A stretch of 7,887 bases of DNA from an uncultured Verrucomicrobiota bacterium (GTDB lineage Bacteria; Verrucomicrobiota; Verrucomicrobiia; Chthoniobacterales; SZAS-18), in assembly GCA_937871685.1 (NCBI GenBank), contig CALMOL010000190.1:1-7887 (forward strand). The letters run 5' to 3'. A program made the position numbers and the translations under genes. This document shows positions 1-6,219 of the stretch, piece by piece (positions within the stretch are counted from its first letter, which is position 1; every line of letters begins with the position of its first letter). The notes under the pieces are model-generated. The model saw only the letters and a list, made by a program, of their open reading frames with translations. It was not told where the DNA came from and ran no database searches.

Positions 1-557
1 CCCGAGGGGCACGCTCGGGCTTTGAAAGGGCGTCGGCGCACTTTTTTCGTGCGCGGTTGCACCCCGCCGGGTGCGAGCGCGCGCGAAAAAGGGCCAACGT
101 TTCGCTTATAAGTCCGACGCCGCGCCCAAAAGGGCCATCGTTCCACTTTGGAAGTGGGCAATCGCGCAAAAAAGGTGCAACGCCGCGCTTTGGAAGGGCA
201 TTTTGCGCTTTGAAGGGGCAACGGCGCACAAAAAAGGTGCGCCGCTGCACTCCCAAGGCGAGCGCTTCCACTTATAAGCGCGCCGTTGGGGCTTTTTGGT
301 GGAACGGCACCCCTTTTTTGTGCGGCGTCGGGCTTTCAAAGTGCGGCGGCCTACCTTTTTTGTGGAACGACGGCCTTCCAAGGCGCAACGCCGCACCTCG
401 AAAGCGAAACGTCGGCCCTTGTGGGTGCAAGGGGGCTCCTTTTTTATGCGACGTTGGACCTTCTGGGCGCGGCGATGGGCTTCCAAAGCGCGGCCTTGCC
501 CGTTTACGAGGCGGCTTCCCGCTTCCAAAGCGCATGGCTGCGCTTTGAAAGTGCGCC
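1..557. repeat. Array of ~26 degenerate palindromic units with a 21-bp period
   Basis: No credible gene lies here. The stretch is a chain of about 15-bp palindromic modules separated by about 6-bp GC-rich spacers, often of the form RACGNC. Module centres fall near 24, 45, 66, 88, 108, 129, 150, 171, 192, 212, 233, 254, 275, 296, 316, 337, and then every 21 bp exactly to 547. Cores fall into classes: A/T runs (42-47, 86-90, 168-173, 230-235, 314-319, 356-361, 440-445), CTTT(G)GAAAG-like cores (near 24, 150, 192, 337, 484, 526, 547), and CTTATAAG (104-111, 271-278). Several modules are perfect hairpins, for example GCGCAC/GTGCGC at 36-54, GCACCC/GGGTGC at 59-74, CCACTT/AAGTGG at 143-157 and GGCGCAC/GTGCGCC at 223-243. 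A further hairpin, CCCGAG/CTCGGG, occupies 1-19, so the array may continue past the window edge. It ends about 22 bp past the stop of the minus-strand gene. Because 21 bp is seven codons, long spurious reading frames with heptapeptide periodicity run through it. Confidence 0.85.
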
Positions 558-578
558 GCTTAACGCCGCGCAGCCCTC

Positions 579-1445
579 TCAACGTTTCGGGGCAGTCGGC
601 GGCGCGTCCTGAAGGAGTTGCCAAACGGCCTCGATGATGATCGTTGAGCACCTGTCTGGATCCTTCGTTCCACAGGATTCAAGCAGCTTCCAGTTGCCGC
701 GCCGGAGCCCGAACCCGTTTCGAATCCCCATGCCCCAGGAGAGGTGAAACTGGATCAGGGCCTCCTTCTTCATGGCCCGCACGCGCGCCTTCGACTCCTC
801 GTCGAGTCCTTCTACAAGGCGGCGGGCGGCCTCGTCCCGAGTGGTGGGCCAAGTGTCTCGTTCTACCACTGATTTGGGTGGAGCAACCGGCGCCTCACCG
901 GGAGCGCACCGATACGCTCGCACGAGACGCGTCCGCCGACCGTCCTGTCCCGGCTCATCCCACGCCGCAAAAAAAGAGTTCGCATCGCCCGCCGCGAGTC
1001 GGATGTCACTGACGTTCGAGACGCCCTCGGCGAGGTGAAGATCAGCGAGAAGGATTGTCCACTGGCCACTCTCCGTTCGCTCGGCGGCGTAGAAGTGGTG
1101 GTTGTCGGTCGCGTCGGCCTGGGACCAAGCGACGAGCGGGGCACCCGCGCGGAGGATGATCGCCGCCGCCCAGACGGTGTCACCCTTGCCGCCTTCTACT
1201 CGCGGGGGAGGAACATCGTTCCAATTCTCGCCGTCCCACTGAGCCAGCGCCAGCGAATGGGCGCTGCCGGTCTTTGAGGCACACCACAGCAGCCACGCCT
1301 GCCCCGTGTCGCTCACAACAAGCGAAGGCTCCGGCACGCCGACAATGCCGTGCCGATCAGCGAGCGCCTTTTTGATCACCAGTCGGCGGTGCAAGCGAAC
1401 GCCGGCACCAAGCCGAGGAAGTTTTGTCGGGCGGCATCTCACCAC
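579..1445 (-). CDS. Propeller-like protein with C-terminal DUF6794-like domain
   Basis: This reads as a 288-residue protein from a GTG at 1445; a TGA lies three codons upstream in the same frame. Residues ~35-185 resemble sialidase/BNR-type beta-propeller blades, with repeated strands such as EPSLVVSDTGQAWLLW, APLVAWSQAD and FFAAWDE, each followed by text like LALAQWDGENW or YAAERTESGQWT. Residues ~197-280 match the DUF6794 pattern (P-T-x-D-E-A near 200, then H-x-x-W-G-M-G-I-R-N-x-F-G-L, then DPD and IIIEAVWQLL); its biochemical role is unknown. No signal peptide is in this frame, but a good candidate (MPLRKPACRLVALGALRAGL) starts at 1530 in another frame and runs into it, so the true gene may be 579-1530 with a one-base shift. 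Three or four blades are too few for a closed propeller, so the N-terminus may be truncated. The gene looks less GC-biased than its neighbours. The domain calls rest on motif recognition by eye. Confidence 0.72.
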   Translation of the reverse strand: MVRCRPTKLPRLGAGVRLHRRLVIKKALADRHGIVGVPEPSLVVSDTGQAWLLWCASKTGSAHSLALAQWDGENWNDVPPPRVEGGKGDTVWAAAIILRAGAPLVAWSQADATDNHHFYAAERTESGQWTILLADLHLAEGVSNVSDIRLAAGDANSFFAAWDEPGQDGRRTRLVRAYRCAPGEAPVAPPKSVVERDTWPTTRDEAARRLVEGLDEESKARVRAMKKEALIQFHLSWGMGIRNGFGLRRGNWKLLESCGTKDPDRCSTIIIEAVWQLLQDAPPTAPKR

Positions 1446-1530
1446 CGGAACTCAGAGCAGGCGTGAGGGCCAGCCCCGCGCGCAGCGCGCCGAGAGCTAC
1501 GAGCCGGCATGCTGGCTTTCGCAGAGGCAT
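1357..1530 (-). pseudogene. Probable out-of-frame signal-peptide exon-like N-terminus of the DUF6794 gene
   Basis: An ATG at 1530 opens a 57-codon frame. It begins with a basic stretch (PLRKPACR), then a hydrophobic stretch (LVALGALRAGLALTPALSSG), then GGEMPPDKTSS, and stops at a TGA at 1357. It overlaps the start of the DUF6794-like gene in a different frame. The proximal part looks like a Sec signal peptide, although an Arg sits inside the hydrophobic core. The distal part (CRRSLAPPTGDQKGAR) looks out of frame. A single-base indel somewhere between about 1360 and 1440, for example in the four-T run at 1422-1425, would join it to the propeller frame and give a secreted protein of about 316 residues. 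A GAGG-type purine stretch lies about 17 bases before the ATG, which is too distant to be a convincing ribosome site. It could also be a chance small frame. Confidence 0.45.
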
Positions 1531-1566
1531 GGAATTTCACACGCCTACCTCGGTGCATCTCAGATC

Positions 1567-1637
1567 GCCAGCGCTGGCTTGTCATCCAGGTGGACGGCGC
1601 GGTCCCCCGCGCCGTCAGCCGCGACGAAGTCGCCTGG
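1567..1637. repeat. Two-hairpin interspersed repeat, copy A
   Basis: The element starts with a perfect 12-bp palindrome, GCCAGCGCTGGC (1567-1578). The main hairpin follows: GACGGCGC (1593-1600), an 8-base loop GGTCCCCC, and GCGCCGTC (1609-1616). A second hairpin is GCGAC-GAA-GTCGC (1621-1633), followed by CTGG. The block GGTGGACGGCGCG...GCGCCGTC (1589-1616) recurs at 7835-7862 with only three differences, all in the loop, so this is an interspersed repeat rather than a chance hairpin. It sits in the 174-bp gap between the permease stop and the upstream ATG of the DUF6794 gene. A further GGGG-AGGA-CCCC hairpin lies at 1653-1664. As RNA on the minus strand it could act as a 3' stabiliser or a transcript boundary, but no U-tract follows it. 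Confidence 0.8.
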
Positions 1638-1704
1638 AATCTTAGGCGCCGAGGGGAGGACCCCACCTTCATCAGCTCATGGAGCGAACAAAACCTCGGG
1701 AGGC

Positions 1705-4248
1705 TCACTCCGCCCGCAGCGCCGTCATCGGGTTCACGCGGGTGGCGCGGCGGGCGGGGAGCCAGCAAGCGAGCAGGGCCGCGCCGCCGAGCACCAGCAC
1801 GGCGCCGCCGAGCGCGAAGGGGTCGAAGGGGCTCACTTGGTAGAGCATCGCGGACAGCAACTGGCCGAGGCCCAGCGAGAGGAGCAGGCCGATGCCCAGC
1901 GCCACCAGCGTCTGGCGCAAGCCGTGGCCGAGCACGAGGCGCAGCACGTCGCCGGGCTGCGCGCCGAGGGCCATGCGCACGCCCAGCTCGCGCGTGCGGC
2001 GCGCCACCGCGTAGGAATGCACGCCATACACGCCGATGGCCGCGATCCCCAGCGCCACCGCCCCGAAGGCGCCGAAGAGCGCCGCGCCCGTGCGCACCAG
2101 CCACAGGCCGATGTTCCGGTCCATCACGTCGGCCAGCGGCGCAAGCAGGAGCAGGGGCGCGTCCGCGTCGGCCGCCTGCATCGCGCGCCGCAGCGCGGGG
2201 CCGAAGGCCGCCGTGGCCGCGGGCGACGCGTTCGCCAGCTTTACGTGGAGAAATCCCGACACCGGCGGCTGCTGCGCGAAGGGCAGGTAAAGGTGCGCGT
2301 GCGAGTCGATGCCGAGCGTCTCGTAGCGTGTGTTGCGCGCCACGCCCACGATCTCCATCTCCGGCCGCGAGCCGTCCGGCTCCGCCGCCGAATAAACGAT
2401 CTTGCGGCCCAGCGGCGAGGAACCGTCGGGAAAAAGGCGCTTCGCCAGCTTCTCGTCCACGATGGCCACGCGCGCCGCGCCGGGCTGGTCGCACTCGCCC
2501 GGGTTGAAGTCGCGCCCGGAAAGGAGCGGCACGCTCATCACGCGGAAGTAGCCGGCCGTGATCCGGTGGTAGATGCCGACGGCGCCGAGCGCCTTTTTCG
2601 CGGGATCGTCCCCGCCCGCCGCCTCGCCGGCGGGCACCACGCGGCGGGAATCGATCTCGTTGTTGTAGGGCGTGTTGGCGTCGAGCGCCACGCCCTCCAC
2701 GCCGGGCATCGCGGCCACGGCGTCGCGCAGGCGCAGGAGGCGCGGGCGCGCGGCCTCGGGCGAAAGCTTGAGCATGCCGTAGTCGGCCTCGGCCACGATC
2801 ACGCCGGCGGGATTGAACCCGGGCGACACGTTCGACGCCTGGCTGCCGCCGCGCAGGAAGAGCGCCGCGCAAAACACCAGCGCGAGCGAGAGTGCCACCT
2901 GCGCCATCACCAGGCTGCCGCGCGCGGTGAAGAGGCGCCGCCAGCCGCCGCCAGGGGCATCGTCCGCCTGCGGCTTGAGGTCGTGCGCGAGGTCGGCCCG
3001 CGAAAGGCGCAGCGCCGGCCCGAGCGAGAAGATCAGCGTGGCCACCACGCAGAAGGCCAGCGTGGCCGCCAGGAACGGCCCGTCCGGCGTGAAGTCGAGC
3101 ACGAACGAGAACGACATGGACTGGAACAGGCCCGAGAGCGAGGCCAGCAGCGCGCGGTTGGCCCAGAACGCGAGCGTGATCCCGAGCATCCCGCCGAGCA
3201 GCGCCAGCACGAAGCCCTCGGTCACGAGCTGCCGCACGATGCGGCCGCGCTGCGCCCCCACCGCGAGGCGCACGGCGATCTCGCGCCGCCGCGCCGCGCC
3301 GCGGGCGAGCAGGAGGTTGGCGAGGTTCAATCCCGCGATCACCAGCACCACGCCCGCCATGGCGAGGATGGCCACGGCGATCAGCCCCACGGGATCGGAC
3401 GAGCCTTCCGGCTCGGTGGAAATGTTGAAGCGCGACACCGGCGCGATCCCCAGTTCGCGCGGCCCGGTGGAATCAGCCGGCGTCGCCTCGGCCAAGCGAC
3501 GGTCGAGCGCGGGCAGGCGCGCCGCGGCGCTCTCGCGCGTGAGGCCGGGGGCGAGGCGGGCGACGAGGTTGAGGGCGAACACGCGCGGGTTGGCGAGGTC
3601 CTCCGTCGCGCCGCCGAAGGTGCCGGCGTAGTCCGCGCCCGCGCCGAGCGGCAGCCACACCTCGGGCGCCACCAGGGCGTGGCCGCCGGAGAATCCCTTC
3701 GGCGCGATCCCGATCACCGTGAACGGGTGGCCGTTCACCCGGTAGGTGGAGCCGAGGAAGTCCGACCGGCCGCCCATCTTCCGCCAAAGCCCATGCGAGG
3801 CCACGAGCACGGCGATGCGCGCGCCGGGGCGCGATTCCTCCGGCGTGAAGGTCCGGCCCTGGGCGAGGTCGGCGCCGAACAGCGAGAAGTAGTTCTCGCT
3901 CACCGCCATGATGAGCGCGCGTCGCGCCGGCTCCTTGTCCACCGACAGGCCGCCGAGGAGCAACTGCACCGCGCTCACGTCGGCGAACGCCTCGCCCGCG
4001 CCGCGCAGCGCCGAGTATTCCGCGTGCGAGAACTGCCGGTAGCCGGCCTTCTCGCCCTTGCGCGCGTTGAACACGCCCACCACGGACGCGGGGTCGCGCG
4101 CCACCGGCGGCCGCAGGAACACGCGGTGGACGATGGCAAAGGCGGCCGAGTTCACGCCGATGGCGAGGCCGAGCGTGAGCACGGCGACGAGCGTGAAGCC
4201 GGGCGACTTGAGGAGCTGGCGAAGGGCGTAGCGAAGGTCGGAAAGCAT
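1705..4248 (-). CDS. ADOP-family (MacB/FtsX-like, duplicated) orphan ABC permease
   Basis: This is an 847-residue inner-membrane protein built as two MacB-type halves. TM1 is at ~17-43, followed by a periplasmic MacB core (~45-280) and an FtsX-type three-helix block (~285-415) carrying the cytoplasmic coupling segment RRREIAVRLAVGAQRGRIVRQL (320-341). TM5 (~444-466) opens the second half, with a periplasmic core (~470-705) and a final FtsX block (~713-847) carrying RTRELGVRMALGAQPGDVLR (751-770). It ends in NPMTALRAE, typical of the family. ATG 4248 is chosen because MLSDLRYALRQLLKSPGFT is the usual ADOP N-terminus; the frame stays open upstream to an ATG at 4416, but that 56-residue extension is Arg/Ala-rich and unlike a domain. 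Family members pair with a separately encoded LolD/MacB-like ATPase and are thought to do mechanotransmission, export or lipoprotein-related work; the substrate is unknown. No such ATPase is adjacent. Genes of this type are abundant in Acidobacteria and Verrucomicrobia. Confidence 0.93.
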   Translation of the reverse strand: MLSDLRYALRQLLKSPGFTLVAVLTLGLAIGVNSAAFAIVHRVFLRPPVARDPASVVGVFNARKGEKAGYRQFSHAEYSALRGAGEAFADVSAVQLLLGGLSVDKEPARRALIMAVSENYFSLFGADLAQGRTFTPEESRPGARIAVLVASHGLWRKMGGRSDFLGSTYRVNGHPFTVIGIAPKGFSGGHALVAPEVWLPLGAGADYAGTFGGATEDLANPRVFALNLVARLAPGLTRESAAARLPALDRRLAEATPADSTGPRELGIAPVSRFNISTEPEGSSDPVGLIAVAILAMAGVVLVIAGLNLANLLLARGAARRREIAVRLAVGAQRGRIVRQLVTEGFVLALLGGMLGITLAFWANRALLASLSGLFQSMSFSFVLDFTPDGPFLAATLAFCVVATLIFSLGPALRLSRADLAHDLKPQADDAPGGGWRRLFTARGSLVMAQVALSLALVFCAALFLRGGSQASNVSPGFNPAGVIVAEADYGMLKLSPEAARPRLLRLRDAVAAMPGVEGVALDANTPYNNEIDSRRVVPAGEAAGGDDPAKKALGAVGIYHRITAGYFRVMSVPLLSGRDFNPGECDQPGAARVAIVDEKLAKRLFPDGSSPLGRKIVYSAAEPDGSRPEMEIVGVARNTRYETLGIDSHAHLYLPFAQQPPVSGFLHVKLANASPAATAAFGPALRRAMQAADADAPLLLLAPLADVMDRNIGLWLVRTGAALFGAFGAVALGIAAIGVYGVHSYAVARRTRELGVRMALGAQPGDVLRLVLGHGLRQTLVALGIGLLLSLGLGQLLSAMLYQVSPFDPFALGGAVLVLGGAALLACWLPARRATRVNPMTALRAE

Positions 4249-4269
4249 GGCGAGGTCTGGGGACTCGCC
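4249..4269. repeat. Hairpin abutting the permease start codon
   Basis: GGCGAG (4249-4254) and CTCGCC (4264-4269) form a perfect 6-bp stem around a 9-base loop, GTCTGGGGA. The stem touches the start codon CAT/ATG (4246-4248) of the permease, so the mRNA would carry GGCGAG...CTCGCC directly before AUG, with no room for a Shine-Dalgarno site. The loop (TCCCCAGAC on the minus strand) resembles the loops of the two-hairpin repeats at 1593 and 7839, so it may be a diverged member of the same family. It may modulate translation, or it may mean that initiation occurs elsewhere. Confidence 0.5.
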
Positions 4270-4451
4270 TCGTGGCTTTTGCACCCGGCGTGCCAGCGCA
4301 AGATCGGCGTGCCACCAGAAGGAATCCCACGCGCCTCGCGAGCCAGCCGCGGCGAAATCCCCCACGATCCGGCGAGGATGCCCCCGCGTGGCGAGACGGA
4401 CCGGGGCGGTTTTCATTGGTCGCGCGGCCTGCCCGCGTCCACCCTGCGCGC

Positions 4452-5033
4452 ATGAGCCAGCCCAAGATTCTCGCCTTCGCCGGCAGCCTGCGCACCGCGT
4501 CCTACAACAAGAAGCTCGCCCGCCTCGCCGCCGAGGCCGCCCGCGCGGCCGGCGCCGAAGTGACCTGCGTGGACCTGCGCGACCTCGCGCTGCCCATCTA
4601 CGACGAGGACGAGGAGACCGCGCATGGCCTGCCCGAGGGCGCGAAGCGTCTCAAGCAGATGATCTCCGAGCACCATGGGCTGCTGATCGCCGCGCCGGAA
4701 TACAATTCCTCGATGACCGCCGCGCTCAAGAACGCGCTCGACTGGGCATCGCGTCCCGAGGGGGAGAAGGAGGGCACGGCCGCGGCGTTCCGCGGGAAGT
4801 GGGCCGCGCTGATGGCCGCCTCGCCCGGCGCGCTCGGCGGCCTGCGCGGCCTGGTTCACCTGCGCGCGATGCTCGGGAACATCGACGTGACCGTGCTGCC
4901 CACGCAGGTCACGGTGCCGGCCGCCTACGAGGCTTTCGACGAGAAGGATCACCTCAAGGACGAGCGGAAGGCGAAGCAGGTCACCGCGCTGGCTCAGCAG
5001 TTGGTTGAGTCCCTGCGGAAGCAACTGGCCTGA
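4452..5033 (+). CDS. NADPH-dependent FMN reductase-like flavoprotein
   Basis: This is a 193-residue cytoplasmic protein with a flavodoxin-like fold of the NADPH-dependent FMN reductase (ArsH/ChrR/azoreductase-like) family. The N-terminal strand KILAFAGSLRTASYNKKLA (residues 5-23) carries the FMN-phosphate-binding loop GSLRTASYN. The second signature, APEYNSSMTAALKNALDW (81-98), contains the PEYN loop that contacts the isoalloxazine ring. The length is usual for the family, whose members transfer two electrons from NAD(P)H via FMN to quinones, azo compounds or chromate; the substrate here cannot be told. The ATG at 4452 is chosen because the family signature begins four residues later; the frame is open upstream to 4272 but reads as unconserved Arg/Pro-rich sequence. 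The gene is transcribed divergently from the permease across a 203-bp gap. No Shine-Dalgarno sequence is visible before the ATG. An inverted-repeat element starts 7 bp after the stop. Confidence 0.92.
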   Translation: MSQPKILAFAGSLRTASYNKKLARLAAEAARAAGAEVTCVDLRDLALPIYDEDEETAHGLPEGAKRLKQMISEHHGLLIAAPEYNSSMTAALKNALDWASRPEGEKEGTAAAFRGKWAALMAASPGALGGLRGLVHLRAMLGNIDVTVLPTQVTVPAAYEAFDEKDHLKDERKAKQVTALAQQLVESLRKQLA

Positions 5034-5040
5034 GGCGTGG

Positions 5041-5230
5041 CGAAGGAAGACAGGATTACAGGATTTTGAAAATTAACAGGATTGGAGAGCCGAGGCGCTG
5101 AGCTGCTCTCGCCGAGTGGCGAGGATTAGACTTCATCTGCGCTCGTCCTGGCTCGGGGACAGTCTTCTTCTCAGATTTCCCGTCCCCCAATCCTGTTAAT
5201 CCCGAAAATCCTGTAATCCTGTTTTCTTCG
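5041..5230. repeat. Inverted-repeat element I (three CAGGATT motifs per arm)
   Basis: The left arm (5041-5085) and right arm (5187-5230) are near-perfect inverted copies of about 44 bp around a centre of about 100 bp. Each arm is itself repetitive, with three CAGGATT motifs (5051-5057, 5060-5066 and 5077-5083 on the plus strand; AATCCTG on the right). The outer ends share CGAAG/CTTCG. The centre contains a small perfect hairpin, CTCGCC-GAGT-GGCGAG (5108-5123), and no reading frame. The element begins 7 bp after the reductase stop and ends about 10 bp before the tatD reading frame, so it fills the whole intergenic space. It could be a non-autonomous MITE/REP-like insertion or a bidirectional transcript-end hairpin; there is no transposase here. 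Confidence 0.85.
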
Positions 5231-5239
5231 CCCCGCACT

Positions 5240-6061
5240 CTGCCCGATGCTCCCGCTTGCTGCGACGCGCATTGTCACTACCACGACGCGCGCTTGGCGC
5301 CGCATCGCGGGGTGTTCGCGACGCTGCGGGTGCAGGCGGCGGTGATCAACGGCACCACGGAGGAGGATTGGCCGGAGGTCGTCGCTTTTTGCCGCGAGCA
5401 CGCGTGGGCCATTCCGTCGTTTGGCTTGCACCCGTGGTTCGTCGGCCAGCGCTCGCCGGGATGGCAGGGGCGCTTGGCGGCGATTCTGGACGAGCACCCC
5501 ACCGCCGCCATCGGCGAGGTGGGCGTGGATCGCTGGATCGAGGGCCATGACCTCGGCGATCAGCTTGAGGCGCTGGCGGACGAATGGGCGCTCGCGGCGG
5601 AGAAGAACCGGCCGGTCACGGTGCATTGCCTGCGGGCGTGGGGCGCGCTGATGGACTTCGCGCGCGCGGCACCGGCCCTGCCGCGCGGCTTCCTGCTGCA
5701 TGCCTACGGCGGCCCGCGGGAGATGACCGACGAGTGGATCGAGCGCGGCGCTTATTTCTCCTTCCCGCCGTATTTCCTCCACGAGCGCAAGGCTGCCCAG
5801 CGCGACGTCTTCGCCCATCTGCCTCTGGATCGCCTGCTCATCGAGACCGACGCCCCGAGCATGTGGCCGCCGCCCGAGCGCAATCCGCGCCCGATCCTCG
5901 ACGACCTCGGCGAGCCGGCCAACCACCCCGCCAACCTCGACGTGGCTCTCGCCGGCCTCGCCGAGGTGCGCGGGATGCCAATGGATGAACTGGCCGCCGT
6001 CACGAACGAAAACTTCGCGCGGCTTTTCGGCGCGCCGCCGACAGACCAAAGGGGAGCGTGA
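5240..6061 (+). CDS. tatD: TatD-family metal-dependent hydrolase (start codon unclear)
   Basis: This is a TIM-barrel metal-dependent hydrolase of the TatD family (3'-5' DNA/RNA exonuclease or related phosphoesterase, cytoplasmic). All expected metal-site motifs are present in order: DAHCHYHD (5264-5287, the His-x-His pair), IGEVGVD (around 5507-5530), VTVHC (near 5620), LLHAYGG (around 5692-5712) and ETDAP (around 5841-5855). The length (~255-273 residues) is usual. The start is the odd point. The DAHCHYH motif must be translated, but the nearest ordinary in-frame start is a TTG at 5294, beyond the motif, and no ATG, GTG or TTG is in frame between about 5120 and 5264. The choices are an in-frame CTG at 5240 (used here) or the ATG at 5247, which would need one extra base to reach the motif frame. 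The repeat element ending at 5230 may have displaced the original start. The gene symbol is at family level. Confidence 0.85.
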   Translation: MPDAPACCDAHCHYHDARLAPHRGVFATLRVQAAVINGTTEEDWPEVVAFCREHAWAIPSFGLHPWFVGQRSPGWQGRLAAILDEHPTAAIGEVGVDRWIEGHDLGDQLEALADEWALAAEKNRPVTVHCLRAWGALMDFARAAPALPRGFLLHAYGGPREMTDEWIERGAYFSFPPYFLHERKAAQRDVFAHLPLDRLLIETDAPSMWPPPERNPRPILDDLGEPANHPANLDVALAGLAEVRGMPMDELAAVTNENFARLFGAPPTDQRGA

Positions 6062-6063
6062 GT

Positions 6064-6187
6064 CAATCCCAGGAGGACAGGAAGGCAGGAGGAACAGGAG
6101 AATTTCTCGCCGATCTTCCAACGGGTGCGCCTGCCCCCGTTTTCCTTCCGGTTTCTCCTGTCTTCCCGCCCTCCTGTTCCTTGATTG
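6064..6187. repeat. Inverted-repeat element II (purine-rich arms with CAGGA triplets)
   Basis: The left arm (6064-6102) is purine-rich and carries CAGGA motifs three times (6078, 6085 and 6095 regions). The right arm (about 6151-6187) is its imperfect inverted copy, with CTCCTG, CTTCC and CTCCTGTTCC; both outer ends read CAATC/GATTG. The centre is about 48 bp with no gene. The layout, with inverted arms that each hold three CAGGA repeats and fill an intergenic gap, copies the element at 5041-5230, though the sequence has drifted (GGA in place of GATT). It begins 3 bp after the tatD stop and ends about 32 bp before the ABC ATPase start. A transcript through it would form a long hairpin, so it could serve as a terminator or stabiliser, but there is no U-tract. 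Confidence 0.75.
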
Positions 6188-6219
6188 TGCGCCCGCTGCC
6201 CTGAGGCTCCCGCCCCCTT

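Noticed and set aside
1..557. CRISPR array
   Set aside because: The period is 21 bp with degenerate palindromic units; there are no identical repeats of 24-40 bp separated by unique spacers, and no cas genes.
106..651. 181-codon minus-strand frame through the array
   Set aside because: The heptapeptide periodicity follows from the 21-bp DNA repeat, several frames are open at once, and the peptide style flips at the array midpoint.
1689..1708. Rho-independent terminator after the permease stop (CCTCCCGAGG then TTTTGTT on the minus strand)
   Set aside because: The stem would be four pairs with a two-base loop, too small to form.
4249..4416. 56-residue N-terminal extension of the permease
   Set aside because: It is open in frame, but the canonical ADOP N-terminus begins at 4248 and the extension contains repeat-like hairpin sequence.
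1306..4455. 1049-codon plus-strand reading frame
   Set aside because: It is antisense to the well-supported permease, and its product is a His/Arg/Glu/Ala low-complexity text typical of the shadow of GC-rich codons.
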